Source: Streptomyces montanisoli
GTDB lineage: Bacteria; Actinomycetota; Actinomycetes; Streptomycetales; Streptomycetaceae
Direction of reading: 5' to 3'
Assembly: GCF_017813245.1 (NCBI RefSeq)
Contig: NZ_JAGIQL010000025.1
Coordinates: forward strand, 1 to 57,346
Length of the DNA: 57,346 bases
Each line of letters opens with the position of its first letter. The stretch's first letter is position 1. Below, one piece after another: positions 28,211 to 38,200 of this stretch. The translations under genes and the position numbers were made by a program. The notes beneath the pieces were generated by a model. That model made no database searches. It saw nothing but the letters and a program-made list of their open reading frames with translations, and was not told the origin of the DNA.

Positions 28211-29323
28211 TCACCGCGCAGTCGCCGCCCGGACGGCGTCCGCCCGCGGGGTGAGGACCGTACGGTCGAACGGCCCGCCGTGGGCCGCGGCATACGCGAC
28301 GGCGTCGTTGACGTCGTCCAGCCGGAAGGTCCTCACCCGCTCCGCGTCCAGGTCCAGCGCGCCCGACGCGGCGATCCGCAGGAGGCCGACGTTCGCCGCC
28401 CGCGGATACAGCCACTGCCCGCGCACGGTGACGGAGTTGCGCATGATCCACGGGTAGGGGAGCGCCAGGTCGTCTCCGCCGAGCATGCCGACGCCGCCCA
28501 TGAGGACGACACGGCCGTACTCGCGCACGGTCATGGCGGCCGCGCGTGTGGCCGAGCTCGGCGCGCTCGGCGGGAGCAGGTCGAGCACCAGGTCGATCGG
28601 GCCGCCGGCGGCGGCCGACATCGCCGCACCGTCGGCCGCCTCGTCACCGGACAGTTCGACCGTGCGCACGCGCGGGCCGAACCGGTCGGCGAGCAGGTCG
28701 AGCACCGCCCGGTTGCGGCCCGGCGCGATGACGCGGCCCGCCCCCATGGCGAGCGCGGCCGCGACCGCGCTGCTGCCGAAGTTGCCGGTCGACCCGCTGA
28801 CGAGCAGCGTCTCTCCCGCCTCCAGGCCACCGGCGAGAAGCCCGCCGTAGGGCACCCCGTACACGGCGAGCGCGGCCCAGCGCGCCGGGTCGTCCCCGGC
28901 CGAGGCCGGCAGGGGGAAGACGTTCTCCGTGGGGACGCGCATCGACTCGGCGAACGAGCCGTCGTGCAGGTGCCGGGCGAGCCTCGCACCGCCCTCGCCG
29001 CGTGAACTCCAGCCCTGGAGCGTGATGTCGGGCGTCAGGGCGTCGTCCCTCGAGCGCACCGTCGCATCGCACCACACCAGGTCGCCGGGGCGCAGCCGGG
29101 TGGCGTCGGGGCCTGCGCCGACGACCCGGCACACCCCGCCCATGCCGGGCACGACGGGAGGCACGAGGGGATAGTTCCGCTCGCCGCCGAAGATCTCGGC
29201 CGCGTACGGGAGCACGCAGGTGGCGAGCACCTCGACGAGCACCTCGCCGCCTCCCGCCTCGGGTGTCGGCACATCGAGCACCTCGAGCGGTGCACCGAAC
29301 TTCGTCAGAACTGCTGCGCGCAC
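28211..29323 (-). CDS. Zinc-type alcohol dehydrogenase/quinone oxidoreductase family protein
   Basis: 370-residue medium-chain dehydrogenase. N-terminal GroES-like domain (VLTKFGAPLEVLDVPTPEAG, PGMGGVCRVVGAGPDATRLRPGD) and Rossmann domain with LLVSGSTGNFGSSAVAAALAMG (in two parts near residue 175). The structural zinc Cys cluster is absent and the catalytic-zinc region is atypical, so a metal-independent reductase is possible. GTG at 29323 with GGAGG upstream. Divergent from a LysR gene that probably regulates it. Confidence 0.85.
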   Translation of the reverse strand: MRAAVLTKFGAPLEVLDVPTPEAGGGEVLVEVLATCVLPYAAEIFGGERNYPLVPPVVPGMGGVCRVVGAGPDATRLRPGDLVWCDATVRSRDDALTPDITLQGWSSRGEGGARLARHLHDGSFAESMRVPTENVFPLPASAGDDPARWAALAVYGVPYGGLLAGGLEAGETLLVSGSTGNFGSSAVAAALAMGAGRVIAPGRNRAVLDLLADRFGPRVRTVELSGDEAADGAAMSAAAGGPIDLVLDLLPPSAPSSATRAAAMTVREYGRVVLMGGVGMLGGDDLALPYPWIMRNSVTVRGQWLYPRAANVGLLRIAASGALDLDAERVRTFRLDDVNDAVAYAAAHGGPFDRTVLTPRADAVRAATAR

Positions 29324-29424
29324 GTGGAGACCTCCGTCGCGTTCCGTGTTGCCGAGGTCAACGCTAGGCGCGTGGCAGCCATGCGGGAAGCGAGCATCCA
29401 GCATCCCCGGTATGCTCAGGACGC

Positions 29425-30318
29425 ATGGACATCTCCAGCGAGGGGCTGCGTGCACTGCGGCAGATCGCCGAGTCCGGCAGCTTCACCGCGGCCGCCGCCC
29501 GGCTCGGCTACACCCAGTCGGCGATCTCGCGCCAGGCCGCCGCTCTCGAACGCAGCGCGGGCACCGTCCTGTTCGAACGCCGCCCCGACGGGGTGCGGCT
29601 CACCCCCGCGGGCCTCGTGCTGCTGCGGCACGCCTGCACGATCCTGGACTCGGTCGCGGCCGCCGAGCGCGACCTTTCCGGCACCGCCCCGCGAAGCGAA
29701 CTGGTGCGGCTCGGCATGTTCCTGAGCGCGGGCGCCGTGCTCCTGCCCGCCGCGCTGGGACGCCTCGCACAGGCGTCCCCCGAGGTCGCGGTCGAGACGA
29801 CCGAGGGCACCACGCCCCGCCTCATCCGCGCCCTGCGCGCCGGCTCGATCGATCTCGCCGTGCTGACGTCGAGGCCGCCCCACCGGCCGTCCGACGGCGA
29901 GTCGCCCCGCCTGCACATGGAGACGATCGAGGACACCGAACTGGTCGTGGCGGCGCCCGCTGCCGGTGTGTTCGCGGGCCGCACCTCGGTGCACGTCGAC
30001 GAACTGGCCGACGCCGCCTGGATCGCCACCGCGTCGTCGGGTTCCGAGCCGCTGCTCGGCGTCTGGCCGGGCCTGCCGGGGCGGCCGCACATCGTCCACT
30101 CGGCCCGTGACTGGCTGACGAAATTGCGGCTGGTCGCAGGGGGCTTCGGTGTGACGACGGTGCCGTCCCGGATGTCGTCGGTACTGCCTTCCGGGGTGAC
30201 CCTGCTGCATGTCGAGGGAGCGCCTCGCGAGATCCGCCGCGTCCTCGTCGCACGCTTTCCCGGCCGCCCCACGCCCGCGATCACGGCGGTCACGCGGGCG
30301 ATCACCTCACACGCGTGA
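29425..30318 (+). CDS. LysR-family transcriptional regulator
   Basis: 297-residue regulator. N-terminal winged HTH (LRALRQIAESGSFTAAAARL, YTQSAISRQAAALER) at residues 6-45, followed by a two-lobed substrate-binding domain (LVRLGMFLSAGAVLLP, LRLVAGGFGVTTVPS). ATG at 29425. Located 101 bp from, and divergent to, the dehydrogenase gene, the usual layout for a LysR regulator and its target. Confidence 0.93.
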   Translation: MDISSEGLRALRQIAESGSFTAAAARLGYTQSAISRQAAALERSAGTVLFERRPDGVRLTPAGLVLLRHACTILDSVAAAERDLSGTAPRSELVRLGMFLSAGAVLLPAALGRLAQASPEVAVETTEGTTPRLIRALRAGSIDLAVLTSRPPHRPSDGESPRLHMETIEDTELVVAAPAAGVFAGRTSVHVDELADAAWIATASSGSEPLLGVWPGLPGRPHIVHSARDWLTKLRLVAGGFGVTTVPSRMSSVLPSGVTLLHVEGAPREIRRVLVARFPGRPTPAITAVTRAITSHA

Positions 30319-30320
30319 GG

Positions 30321-31025
30321 CTACGCCGACAGGGCCCCGGCGAACTGCGCGGTGATCCACTGGGGTGCGGTGATGGCGGTGCCCACGACGACGGCCCAGG
30401 CACCGGCGTCGAGGGCCGCACGGGCCTGCGCCGGGCTGTGGATGCGGCCCTCGGCGAAGACGGGGACGGTGAGGCGTCCGGCGAGGCGGGCGACCAGGCC
30501 GATGTCGGGATCCAACGGGGGAGTGCCACCGTCCGTGTACCCGGACAGGGTGGTGGAGACCATGTCTGCCCCGGCCTCCTGCGCGGCGAGCCCCTCCTCC
30601 ACGGTGGCGACGTCGGCCATGACGAGCCGGCCCAGACGGTGCACGGCGGCCACGGTCCCGGCGAAGTCGCCACCGTCGGGGCGGGGGCGTGCGGTGGCGT
30701 CGGCGGCGACGATGTCGGCCCCCGCCTCGGCGACCGCGATCGCGTGAGCGGGGGTGGGAGTAATGAACACGCCCGGGTCGTCGGTCTTCCACAGCCCGAT
30801 CACGGGCAGCTCCACCGCTGTCCGGATCGCGCGCACGTCGTCCGTGCCCTCCGCGCGGATGCCGACGGCCCCGCCGTCGACCGCCGCGCGCGCCATGGCG
30901 GTCATGTGGTGCGGTCCGTGCAGGGGTAGCCCCGCACGCGCCTGGCAGGAGACGACGAGCCCGCCGCGCAGTCCGAGCAGCCGCGAGTCGGACGAGGCGG
31001 GGGCGGGTCGGGGGGTGCCGGTCAT
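30321..31025 (-). CDS. nanE: N-acetylmannosamine-6-phosphate 2-epimerase
   Basis: 234-residue TIM-barrel enzyme converting ManNAc-6-P to GlcNAc-6-P in sialic acid/aminosugar catabolism. Family motifs: GLVVSCQARAG at strand 1, AVGIRAEG, PVIGLWKTDDP (catalytic Lys region), DIVAADAT, MADVATVEEGLAAQEAGAD, STTLSGYTDGG, VFAEGRIHSPAQA and VVVGTAIT. ATG overlaps the NanK stop by 4 bp. No N-acetylneuraminate lyase gene is present in the window, so the cluster may start from free ManNAc. Confidence 0.93.
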   Translation of the reverse strand: MTGTPRPAPASSDSRLLGLRGGLVVSCQARAGLPLHGPHHMTAMARAAVDGGAVGIRAEGTDDVRAIRTAVELPVIGLWKTDDPGVFITPTPAHAIAVAEAGADIVAADATARPRPDGGDFAGTVAAVHRLGRLVMADVATVEEGLAAQEAGADMVSTTLSGYTDGGTPPLDPDIGLVARLAGRLTVPVFAEGRIHSPAQARAALDAGAWAVVVGTAITAPQWITAQFAGALSA

Positions 31026-32026
31026 GAGTGTTCCTTCGAGGACGTGCGGTGGGCGGTCTCGCGCTGTGCCGCGGTGTTCGCGTCGCTGCCGGTCTCGGCG
31101 GCGGACCCCGTGTCCGCCACGAGAGTGGCAGCGCCGACGATGGCCGCGGTGGGGCCGAGCAGGGCAGGCAGGACGGGGACGTCTGCCAGGGGCGGGAGTG
31201 TGCCGGCCCGGAAGCCGGTCTCGAGCGGGGGCCACAGGATCGGGCCCAGCTGGGCGACGCCGCCGCCGATGACGACCGCCTCGGGGTCGACGGTGTTCGC
31301 GAGCCCCGCGACCACCTTGCCGAGGATCGTGGCCGCCTCCTCGATCGCCCCGGCGGCCTGGCCGTCACCCGCGGCCGCCCTCGCGGCGACGACGCGAAGA
31401 TCCGTGACCTGGGTGTCGCCGCTGCGCTCCCGGTAGGCGGCGGTGATCGAGGGCCCGGAGGCGGCCGCCTCGATGTGTCCCCGACCGCCGCAGCTGCACG
31501 GGCGCCCCTCCGCGCCGGGTGCGGGCTGGTGGCCGAGTTCGCCCGCGCTGTGGTGGGCGCCGCGCCGCAGCTCGCCACCGAGCACGAGGGCGCCGCCGAT
31601 GCCCGTGCCCACCGCCACGTACAGGACGTCCTGGTGGCCGCGGCCGGCGCCGAACCGGTGCTCGCCCAGGGCGAGGGCGTTGCCGTCGTTGTCGATCGCG
31701 ACAGGAAGGCCGAGCCGGGCGTGCAGCTCATCGGCGACGCGCGTACCGGCCCAGCCGTGCAGCAGCCCGGTGGCGGAGACGATGACACCCCTTGCGTGGT
31801 CGACGACGCCACCGGTGCCGATGCCCACGCCCGTGACGACGTCCCCCGGCGGCAGCGACGCCCGCAGCGTCTCCACCGCGCGCTGGACGGTGCCCAGGAT
31901 GGCGGACGCCCCCTCGGTGGCGGGGGTGGGCAGGACCAGCCGCTCGTCGAGCAGCCCGGTCGTGGAGACCAGACCGGCGGCGATCTTCGTCCCCCCTACG
32001 TCGACGCCGATGCGCCAGCGGTTCAT
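31022..32026 (-). CDS. nanK: ROK-family kinase, probable N-acetylmannosamine kinase
   Basis: 334-residue cytoplasmic sugar kinase; DVGGTKIAAG at the N-terminus, IDNDGNALALGEH with the catalytic Asp, VGTGIGGALVLGG, and the zinc segment CSCGGRGHIEAA. The third Cys of the usual CxCGxxGC cluster is replaced by His, a plausible zinc ligand. Directly upstream of nanE with ATGA overlap, so the predicted substrate is ManNAc; the last 35 residues (Thr/Ala/Glu-rich) are extra. Coupled also to the GntR gene upstream. Confidence 0.87.
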   Translation of the reverse strand: MNRWRIGVDVGGTKIAAGLVSTTGLLDERLVLPTPATEGASAILGTVQRAVETLRASLPPGDVVTGVGIGTGGVVDHARGVIVSATGLLHGWAGTRVADELHARLGLPVAIDNDGNALALGEHRFGAGRGHQDVLYVAVGTGIGGALVLGGELRRGAHHSAGELGHQPAPGAEGRPCSCGGRGHIEAAASGPSITAAYRERSGDTQVTDLRVVAARAAAGDGQAAGAIEEAATILGKVVAGLANTVDPEAVVIGGGVAQLGPILWPPLETGFRAGTLPPLADVPVLPALLGPTAAIVGAATLVADTGSAAETGSDANTAAQRETAHRTSSKEHS

Positions 32027-32772
32027 GATGTCTCCCGGCGGATGGTGAAGGCGATGTCGTAGTGGTCGGCGCGGTACACGCTGGTGGTGCGCTCGACGGG
32101 CCGGCCGCGCTCGTCGCGGCCGATGCGGTGGATGCGCAGGGCCGGGCTGCCGGGCGCGAGGGCGAGGAGCGCGGCGTCGGCCCCGTCCACGGTGACGGCT
32201 TTGACCACCTGGTCGGCCAGGACCAGCCGGACGCCGTGCTCCTCCTCGAGCAGCGCGTACAGCGAACCCGTGAGATCCGCTCCGAGCAGTCCGGGCACCC
32301 GGCCGCTGGGGAAGTAGACGGTCTCCAGGCACATGGGGGCGTTGTCGGCGAGACGCAGCCGCACCAGCCGTACCACGGGTTCGTCCGGGGAGAGCTGCAG
32401 GTCCTCGGCGACCGCCGAGCCCGCCGGCACCTCGTCGGCCACCAGTACCCGTGACCCCGGGCGCAGGCCGCGCGCGTCCATGTCCTCGCTGAACGAGGTC
32501 AGCGACAGGGACTTGGAGATGGTCGTGTCGGCCACGAACGTGCCCGCCCCCTGGACCCGGTAGACGGCACCGGACTCCTCCAGGGCGCGCAGCGCCTGGC
32601 GGACCGTCGCCCGGCTCACCCCGTGCTGGACGGCAAGCTCGCGCTCGGTGGGCAGGGCGGTGCGCGGGCTCAGCTCCGCCACCTCCGCCCGCAGCCGCTC
32701 CCGCAGCCACTCGTGTTTCGGCACCGCCCCGGCCTTCTCCTCAGCCACCACACCACGCCTCTCGTCGTCCAC
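32023..32772 (-). CDS. GntR-family (HutC subfamily) regulator
   Basis: 249-residue repressor: winged HTH at residues 22-80 (LPTERELAVQHGVSRATVRQ, ALRALEESGAVYRVQGAG), then a UTRA effector domain (VRLVRLRLADNAPMCLETVY). First gene of the gntR-nanK-nanE operon; its stop overlaps the nanK start (ATGA). GTG at 32772 is taken as start though its ribosome site is weak; a GTG about 7 codons later has GAGAGG upstream. Expected to respond to an aminosugar phosphate and to bind the ATTGGT-type sites in the gap before the MFS gene. Confidence 0.9.
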   Translation of the reverse strand: MDDERRGVVAEEKAGAVPKHEWLRERLRAEVAELSPRTALPTERELAVQHGVSRATVRQALRALEESGAVYRVQGAGTFVADTTISKSLSLTSFSEDMDARGLRPGSRVLVADEVPAGSAVAEDLQLSPDEPVVRLVRLRLADNAPMCLETVYFPSGRVPGLLGADLTGSLYALLEEEHGVRLVLADQVVKAVTVDGADAALLALAPGSPALRIHRIGRDERGRPVERTTSVYRADHYDIAFTIRRETS

Positions 32773-32799
32773 CGCCTCGAAGCCCCCTCAAGGGTACGT

Positions 32800-32815
32800 A
32801 CCAATCGTAACCAAT
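32800..32815. promoter_or_regulatory. ACCAAT direct repeats
   Basis: ACCAAT at 32800-32805 and again at 32810-32815, exactly one helical turn apart, 28-43 bp upstream of the GntR start. The same half-site forms an inverted repeat at 32910-32925. Confidence 0.5.
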
Positions 32816-32909
32816 CTGACCGCATAATGCACGTCCCTCGCGCGATTCACAGCAGTCTTGCAGGGAAAATGCAGCCACCTCTTGCAAACTGCGACCGATG
32901 GTACTCACT

Positions 32910-32925
32910 ATTGGTTCGATCCAAT
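32910..32925. promoter_or_regulatory. GntR/DasR-like palindrome before the MFS gene
   Basis: ATTGGTTCGATCCAAT, arms ATTGG/CCAAT with TCGA centre, 33 bp before the porter start. It resembles the dre site of the HutC-family regulator DasR (two TGGT-type arms in a 16-mer). Either the local GntR or DasR could bind. Confidence 0.6.
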
Positions 32926-32958
32926 TTTCTCCCTCACTCCGGAAGAAGGCACAGGGCG

Positions 32959-34359
32959 ATGCCTGCTCGACACAACACTCCGACCCCACCGGGTCCCGTC
33001 GCCGCACCGCCCCGTGCGGGAGGATCCACCGGTGTGATCCTCGGTATCACCCTGGTCGTCGGCCTGGGTGGCTTCCTGTTCGGCTACGACAGCGGCGTCA
33101 TCTCGGGCGCCCTGTCGTTCGTCACCGACGACTTCCACCTCTCGGCCGGGGAGTCCGGCCTGGTGGTCAGCTCCATCCTGGTCGGCGCGATGGCCGGGGC
33201 ACTCGGCTCCGGACGGCTCGCCGACCGGTTCGGCCGCCGCAGCGTCATCATCGGGGCCGCCGCGGTCTTCACGGTGGGAGCCGTGCTGGCAGCCCTTTCC
33301 CCCTCGGTGGCCGTGCTGATCGCGGCCCGCGTGGTCCTGGGCCTTGGCATCGGCATCGCCTCCGCGCTGGTCCCGGTCTTCATCGCGGAGGTCGCGCCGC
33401 CGGCGGCACGCGGCAGGCTGGTGGCCGTCAACCAGCTGCTGATCACGATCGGGATCGTGGCGGCCTACGCCGTCGGCTACGCCTTCACCAACTCGCACAA
33501 CTGGCGGGCCATGTTCGCCATCGGCGTCGTGCCCGCGGTCGCCCTGGGCGTCGGCATGCTCTTCCTGCCCGAGAGCCCCCGCTGGCTCATCTCCCGCGGC
33601 CGGGAGGCGGAGGCACGCCGCGTCCTGACCCGCATCCGGCACGCGGGCGACGTCGACGAGGAGCTGACCGCCATCCGCCAGGTGCGGCCCGATGGCGGCG
33701 TGCGCCTGCGCGAACTGGGCAAGCGCTGGATGGTGCCCGCCCTCCTGGCCGGCATCGGCCTGCAGGTACTCGGCCAGGCGACCGGCGTGAACACCGTCAT
33801 CTACTACGCGCCCACCATCTTCAAGCACGCGGGTCTCGGCGCCTCTGCCGCCATCCTCGCCACCGTGGGCATCGGCATCGTCAACATGGTCATGACCGCC
33901 GTCGGCATGTCCCTGGTGGACCGCATCGGGCGCAGGCGGCTGCTGATGACCGGCGTGAGTGTAATGACGCTCGCGCTCGTCGCCCTGGCCCTGACTCTCA
34001 CCCTGAGCAGCCTGTCCGCCGGCACCGGCGTGGTGGCGTTCGTCTGCGTGGCGATCTACATCGCCGCGGTGGCCGCGAGCCTCGACGTCGTGGTCTTCAT
34101 CATCCCCTCGGAGATCTACCCGCTCAGGGTGCGCGGCACCGCCATGAGCGTCACCCTCTTCTCCAACTGGGGCATGAACTTCCTGGTCTCGCTCACCTTC
34201 CTGACCCTGCTGCAGGCGCTCGGCACCGCCGGAACCTTCTGGCTCTACGCGGCACTGTGCGCGGTCCTGGTCGTCTTCACCGCCAAGTTCATCCCGGAGA
34301 CCAAGGGACGCACCCTCGAACAGATCGAGGCGGAACTGCACCAGCGGACGGCCGCCTGA
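32959..34359 (+). CDS. MFS sugar porter
   Basis: 466-residue membrane transporter with 12 predicted segments, sugar porter family (XylE/GalP type, proton symport). Signatures: GGFLFGYDSGVISGAL in TM1, GRLADRFGRR loop 2-3, PESPRWL after TM6, QATGVNTVIYYAP in TM7, and PETKGRTLEQIE at the C-terminus. ATG at 32959; an in-frame open stretch upstream lacks start evidence. Divergent from the GntR-nanK-nanE operon, which suggests it imports ManNAc or a related sugar; ordinary hexose uptake remains possible. Confidence 0.92.
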   Translation: MPARHNTPTPPGPVAAPPRAGGSTGVILGITLVVGLGGFLFGYDSGVISGALSFVTDDFHLSAGESGLVVSSILVGAMAGALGSGRLADRFGRRSVIIGAAAVFTVGAVLAALSPSVAVLIAARVVLGLGIGIASALVPVFIAEVAPPAARGRLVAVNQLLITIGIVAAYAVGYAFTNSHNWRAMFAIGVVPAVALGVGMLFLPESPRWLISRGREAEARRVLTRIRHAGDVDEELTAIRQVRPDGGVRLRELGKRWMVPALLAGIGLQVLGQATGVNTVIYYAPTIFKHAGLGASAAILATVGIGIVNMVMTAVGMSLVDRIGRRRLLMTGVSVMTLALVALALTLTLSSLSAGTGVVAFVCVAIYIAAVAASLDVVVFIIPSEIYPLRVRGTAMSVTLFSNWGMNFLVSLTFLTLLQALGTAGTFWLYAALCAVLVVFTAKFIPETKGRTLEQIEAELHQRTAA

Positions 34360-34407
34360 TCGGTGTGCCGCTCAATCGGTGGACAGCGCAAACGCCGAAG
34401 GGCGAGC

Positions 34408-35160
34408 GTGGGCGGAATGCAGCAGGAGAGACTCTGGGACACCGACGCCGCCCGCCGCTACGACACGCCGGGTACCGGCATGTTCGCCCCGGAGGTCGTC
34501 GGGCCGACCGCAGACCGGCTCGCCCGGCTGGCGGAAGGCGGGCCGGCGCTCGAATTCGCCATCGGGACAGGCCGGGTGGCCGTTCCGCTGGCCGAGCGAG
34601 GCGTCCAAGTCACCGGCATCGAGCTGTCATCGCCGATGGTGGAGCGACTGCGCACCAAGGTGGACGAGGCCACGATCCCCGTGGTCATGGGCGATATGGC
34701 CACGACCGCCGCACCCGGCACGTACACGCTCGTCTACCTCGTCTTCAACACGATCTCCAACCTGCTCACCCAGGACGAGCAGGTCGAGTGCTTCAGGAAC
34801 GCGGCCCGGCACCTGGAGCCCGGCGGGCGGTTCGTGATCGAGCTCTGGGTGCCCGAACTCCGCACGCTCCCACCGGGCAGGGCCGCCACGGTCTGGAGTT
34901 GCGATCCGGGCTACATCGGCCTCGACACCTACGACGTCCTGAACCAGCACGTCGTCTCGCACCACTTCCACTTCGACGAGACGGCGCGGGCGCAGCTCTT
35001 CCGCAGCCCGCACCGCTACATCTGGCCCGCCGAACTCGACCTCATGGCCCGGCTGGCCGGGTTCGAGCTGGAGAGCAGGCACGCGGACTGGAGCGGCGCC
35101 GCGTTCACGGCGGACTCGCGCTCACACGTCTCCGTCTACCGGATCCCCGGCACGCGCTGA
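34408..35160 (+). CDS. Class I SAM-dependent methyltransferase
   Basis: 250-residue cytoplasmic methyltransferase. SAM-binding motif ALEFAIGTGRVAVPLAERG (about 43-61) with acidic residue in VTGIELS, motif II-like MGDMATTAAPGTYTLVYLVF. Substrate not identifiable. GTG at 34408 is chosen with GAAGGG upstream; ATG at 34417 is an alternative. Follows the sugar porter by 48 bp, possibly co-transcribed, and is convergent with the giant GH92 gene. Confidence 0.85.
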   Translation: MGGMQQERLWDTDAARRYDTPGTGMFAPEVVGPTADRLARLAEGGPALEFAIGTGRVAVPLAERGVQVTGIELSSPMVERLRTKVDEATIPVVMGDMATTAAPGTYTLVYLVFNTISNLLTQDEQVECFRNAARHLEPGGRFVIELWVPELRTLPPGRAATVWSCDPGYIGLDTYDVLNQHVVSHHFHFDETARAQLFRSPHRYIWPAELDLMARLAGFELESRHADWSGAAFTADSRSHVSVYRIPGTR

Positions 35161-35239
35161 CCACGAGACGGACGGCTCGCGCCCCGTGACGGCCGGTGGA
35201 CTCCCACCGCCGCCACGAGGCGCGCACCCTTTCAGGCCG

Positions 35240-38200
35240 TCAGTTCCGCCCGCGCGCCCAGGGGACCCCCTCCTTCTTCGCCGGGTCGGGCACCAGCGAC
35301 CAGACCGCCGCGCCGGCGTATCCGCGTCCCGCGCCGCCACCACCGGACGCGAACGGCCGGTGGCCCGGGTGCGAACGCTGGAACCCGACCGTGTACGTCC
35401 GCACGACCGAACCGTTGGCCGAGGTCACCCTGATGGTGCGGGTGGTGAACCGGTGCGCGGACGACGTGAGCACGGAGCTGCCGTCCGTGACCCTCACCCG
35501 GGCGCCGGGCTCGGCGGCCACCGCGGAGACGGCCGGGATCTTCCGGTTGTTCGGCCAGTCGACCACGTACGTGGACACGTCCGGATCGAACCCGTCGATC
35601 GCTACGCCTCCCACGGTGATCGCGCGGGCATCCGCGACACTGGCCTTGGTGGCGTCGGCGAAGTTCGTCACCGTGACCGATCCGTCGGCGCCCAAGGTCA
35701 CATGTGCCGCCATCGCGGCCGCCAGGTTGATCCGCTGCCAGCTCGCTCCGCCGTCGGCCGTCGCGTCGAGCGGGTAACCGGAGTCCGTCGCGGTCTGCCG
35801 GAGGATCTCGGTGCGCTGCTCGTCGGTGAGGTCGGGGAAGGCCGTGACCAGCAGCGCCGCCGCGTCGGACGGCGCCTTGAGAGCCTGCCCCGCCTTCCCC
35901 ACCTGGGAGAAGCCGTACGTCAGGCGCCGCGTGTACAGATCGACGTCCTGGGCGGTGCTCAGGCCGTCGTACGAGTCCCCCTCGCAGGCCGCCAGTGTGT
36001 CGCCGTACCCCTCCTTCTCGCACTGCGCGAGCAGCACGTTCTCCATCTCGGTGTGCGCCTGCGTCAGCAGCTTCCCGAAGTCCGGGTCCGCCCACCGGTG
36101 CGCCACGGTGGCCTGTGCGGTGATGCGCCCGCCCATGACGTCGATCGGGTAGTGGAAACCGAGGACGATGCGGTTGTTCCCGTACTCCGAGGTGCGCGCG
36201 AGGATCGAGGGCGCCAGCTCCGGCAGGAGCGTGGCCATGACGGTTCCGGCTTCGTACCCGCTGTAGGTGTGGCCGCTCGGGTACGAGCCACTGCCGGCGA
36301 GGGAGGCGTACGAGCCGTCCTGCGACTCGTAGATGTCGCCGCCGTCGCCGGCGAACCCGAGCCGCACGTACGGGCGCAGGTAGTCGTAGTGGTCCTTCGC
36401 CGCGTCGTGCGTGTCGAGGTTCTTGGTGACGCGGGAGAACAGCGCGCTGGTCTTCGGCAGATCGCCGCCGTTCAGGGCGTCCTGGTAGATCTTGCCGAGC
36501 CGGGACCCGAGGCCGTCGGCCATCGTGACGGTGGCGCTGTGCGTGGCGTCCGTCTCGGCCCTGTCCACCTCCTTCTGCGTCGCCGCGTTGTTGATGCGCA
36601 CGGCGATCTCGTCGTTCTCGGCGGTGAGCGGGGTGCCTGCGGGCACCTTGGTGTTGGCGCCCAGGATGTCGGTGTGGAGGTCGTCGATACCGCTGAGCAG
36701 GTTGTCGAAGTAGTCCGTGCCGTCACCTGTCGCCGGCCATGCGTCCGACGCGTACTTCGCGTTCAGCGTGTCGTCGGGGAACGGGGACGGCACGTACGAC
36801 GACGGGTCGGTGGTGCCGGACGACGAGGCCGACGCGGTGGCGGCGCCGTCCGAGGTTCCTGCCAGGGTGAGAGCGGTCACGGTCGCCGTGTGGGTCCTCG
36901 CCCTGCCGATGGTGGTCAGCAGTGCCGTGTGCGCCGTGGCGGGCACGTGTGCGGTGGTTCCGTCGTCGAGGGCCACGGTGTACCCGATGACCGGGAACCC
37001 GCCGTCGCCGCACGCCCGCCAGTCCACCCGGACCTGCTTGCCGTCGGTGATCACGCCCGTCACGTCCGGCCTCTGCGGCCTGCCGCCGCCGCTCACCACG
37101 GGCGCCGTGGCGGCGGTCGGGCTCGACGCGCCGACGCTGTTCACCGCCTGGACGCGCGCCGTGTACGACCTGCCGGCCGGTAGCCCGGTGAACGTCGCGC
37201 TCCGGCCGGTGGGATCGGCGATCCCGATCCGGTGCCCGTCGTCGAGGGCGACCCTGTACCCGGTGACGGCGGAGCCTCCGGTGTCCTCGGGCGCGGACCA
37301 GGCGACGGTCACGCTCGTACCGGACGCGGTCGCCGACACGGCACCGGGCGCGGCAGGCACCGCCTTGGGCTTCGTGGTGAGCGCGGACACGGCGTGGCCG
37401 AGTGACTCGTAGCGCGCGGTGAGGGTCTCGTCCGTCGCCGAGTCGTCCGCGATCGCGGCCTTCGCCGACGCGAGCGCGCCGGTGAACGCCTTCCACGAGG
37501 CGTCCGTATAGCGGTCGTCGTCGAGGGCCGACGCCGTCGCGACCAGGTCCTCCAGCTTCAGCCTCGGCAGGGGCACCAGCTGGCCGGCGGCGAGGGCGAG
37601 GGCCCGGGTCCGGGTGTCGACCTCCAGCTGTGTCGCGTCGTCGGCGTCGGCGAGGGCACGCGCGGCGGCCAGTTCGCGCTGGTACACACCGAAGTCGATC
37701 GTGTCGTAACGCTCCTTGTCGCCGGAGAGCCCCTCGTACTGGGCGATCGCCTTCCGCAGGGCCGTCTTGTCCGTGGCGGCGGGCGCCACGACGTGACTGA
37801 AGGTGATACGGCCAAGGTTCGCGACGTACGGGTGCGAGGAGTCCGCGTTCGTCGTCAGCCGCAGGTGGACGGTGTGCGTGCCCGTGATCGTCCTGGGCAG
37901 TGTGAGGCTCGTCGTGCCCCCGGACGACCACGCGCTTCCCGTCACCGGCAGCGGCACGGTCGCGTCGGGCGTACCCGGGTCGGCCGCGTCGAAGGAGTCC
38001 AGGTAGATCTGGACAGCCGAACCGGTGCCGCAGCGGGCGGAGTTGTTGACATAGGTGAGTGTGACGGTGTTCTTCGGCACGTCACCGAAGCCGATGTCCC
38101 CGTAGTCGATCCAGGCCCCGTCGTACGTGCCGCCGAGGTCGGTGGCGGAACCCGCGTCGCTCCAGCCGGCCGGCTCGCTCTTGAGGCCGCCGCCGCTGTT

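Noticed and set aside
34408..35160. Methyltransferase as the missing crtT
   Set aside because: It is 19 kb from the crt operon beside a sugar porter, and nothing in it points to carotenoid methylation.
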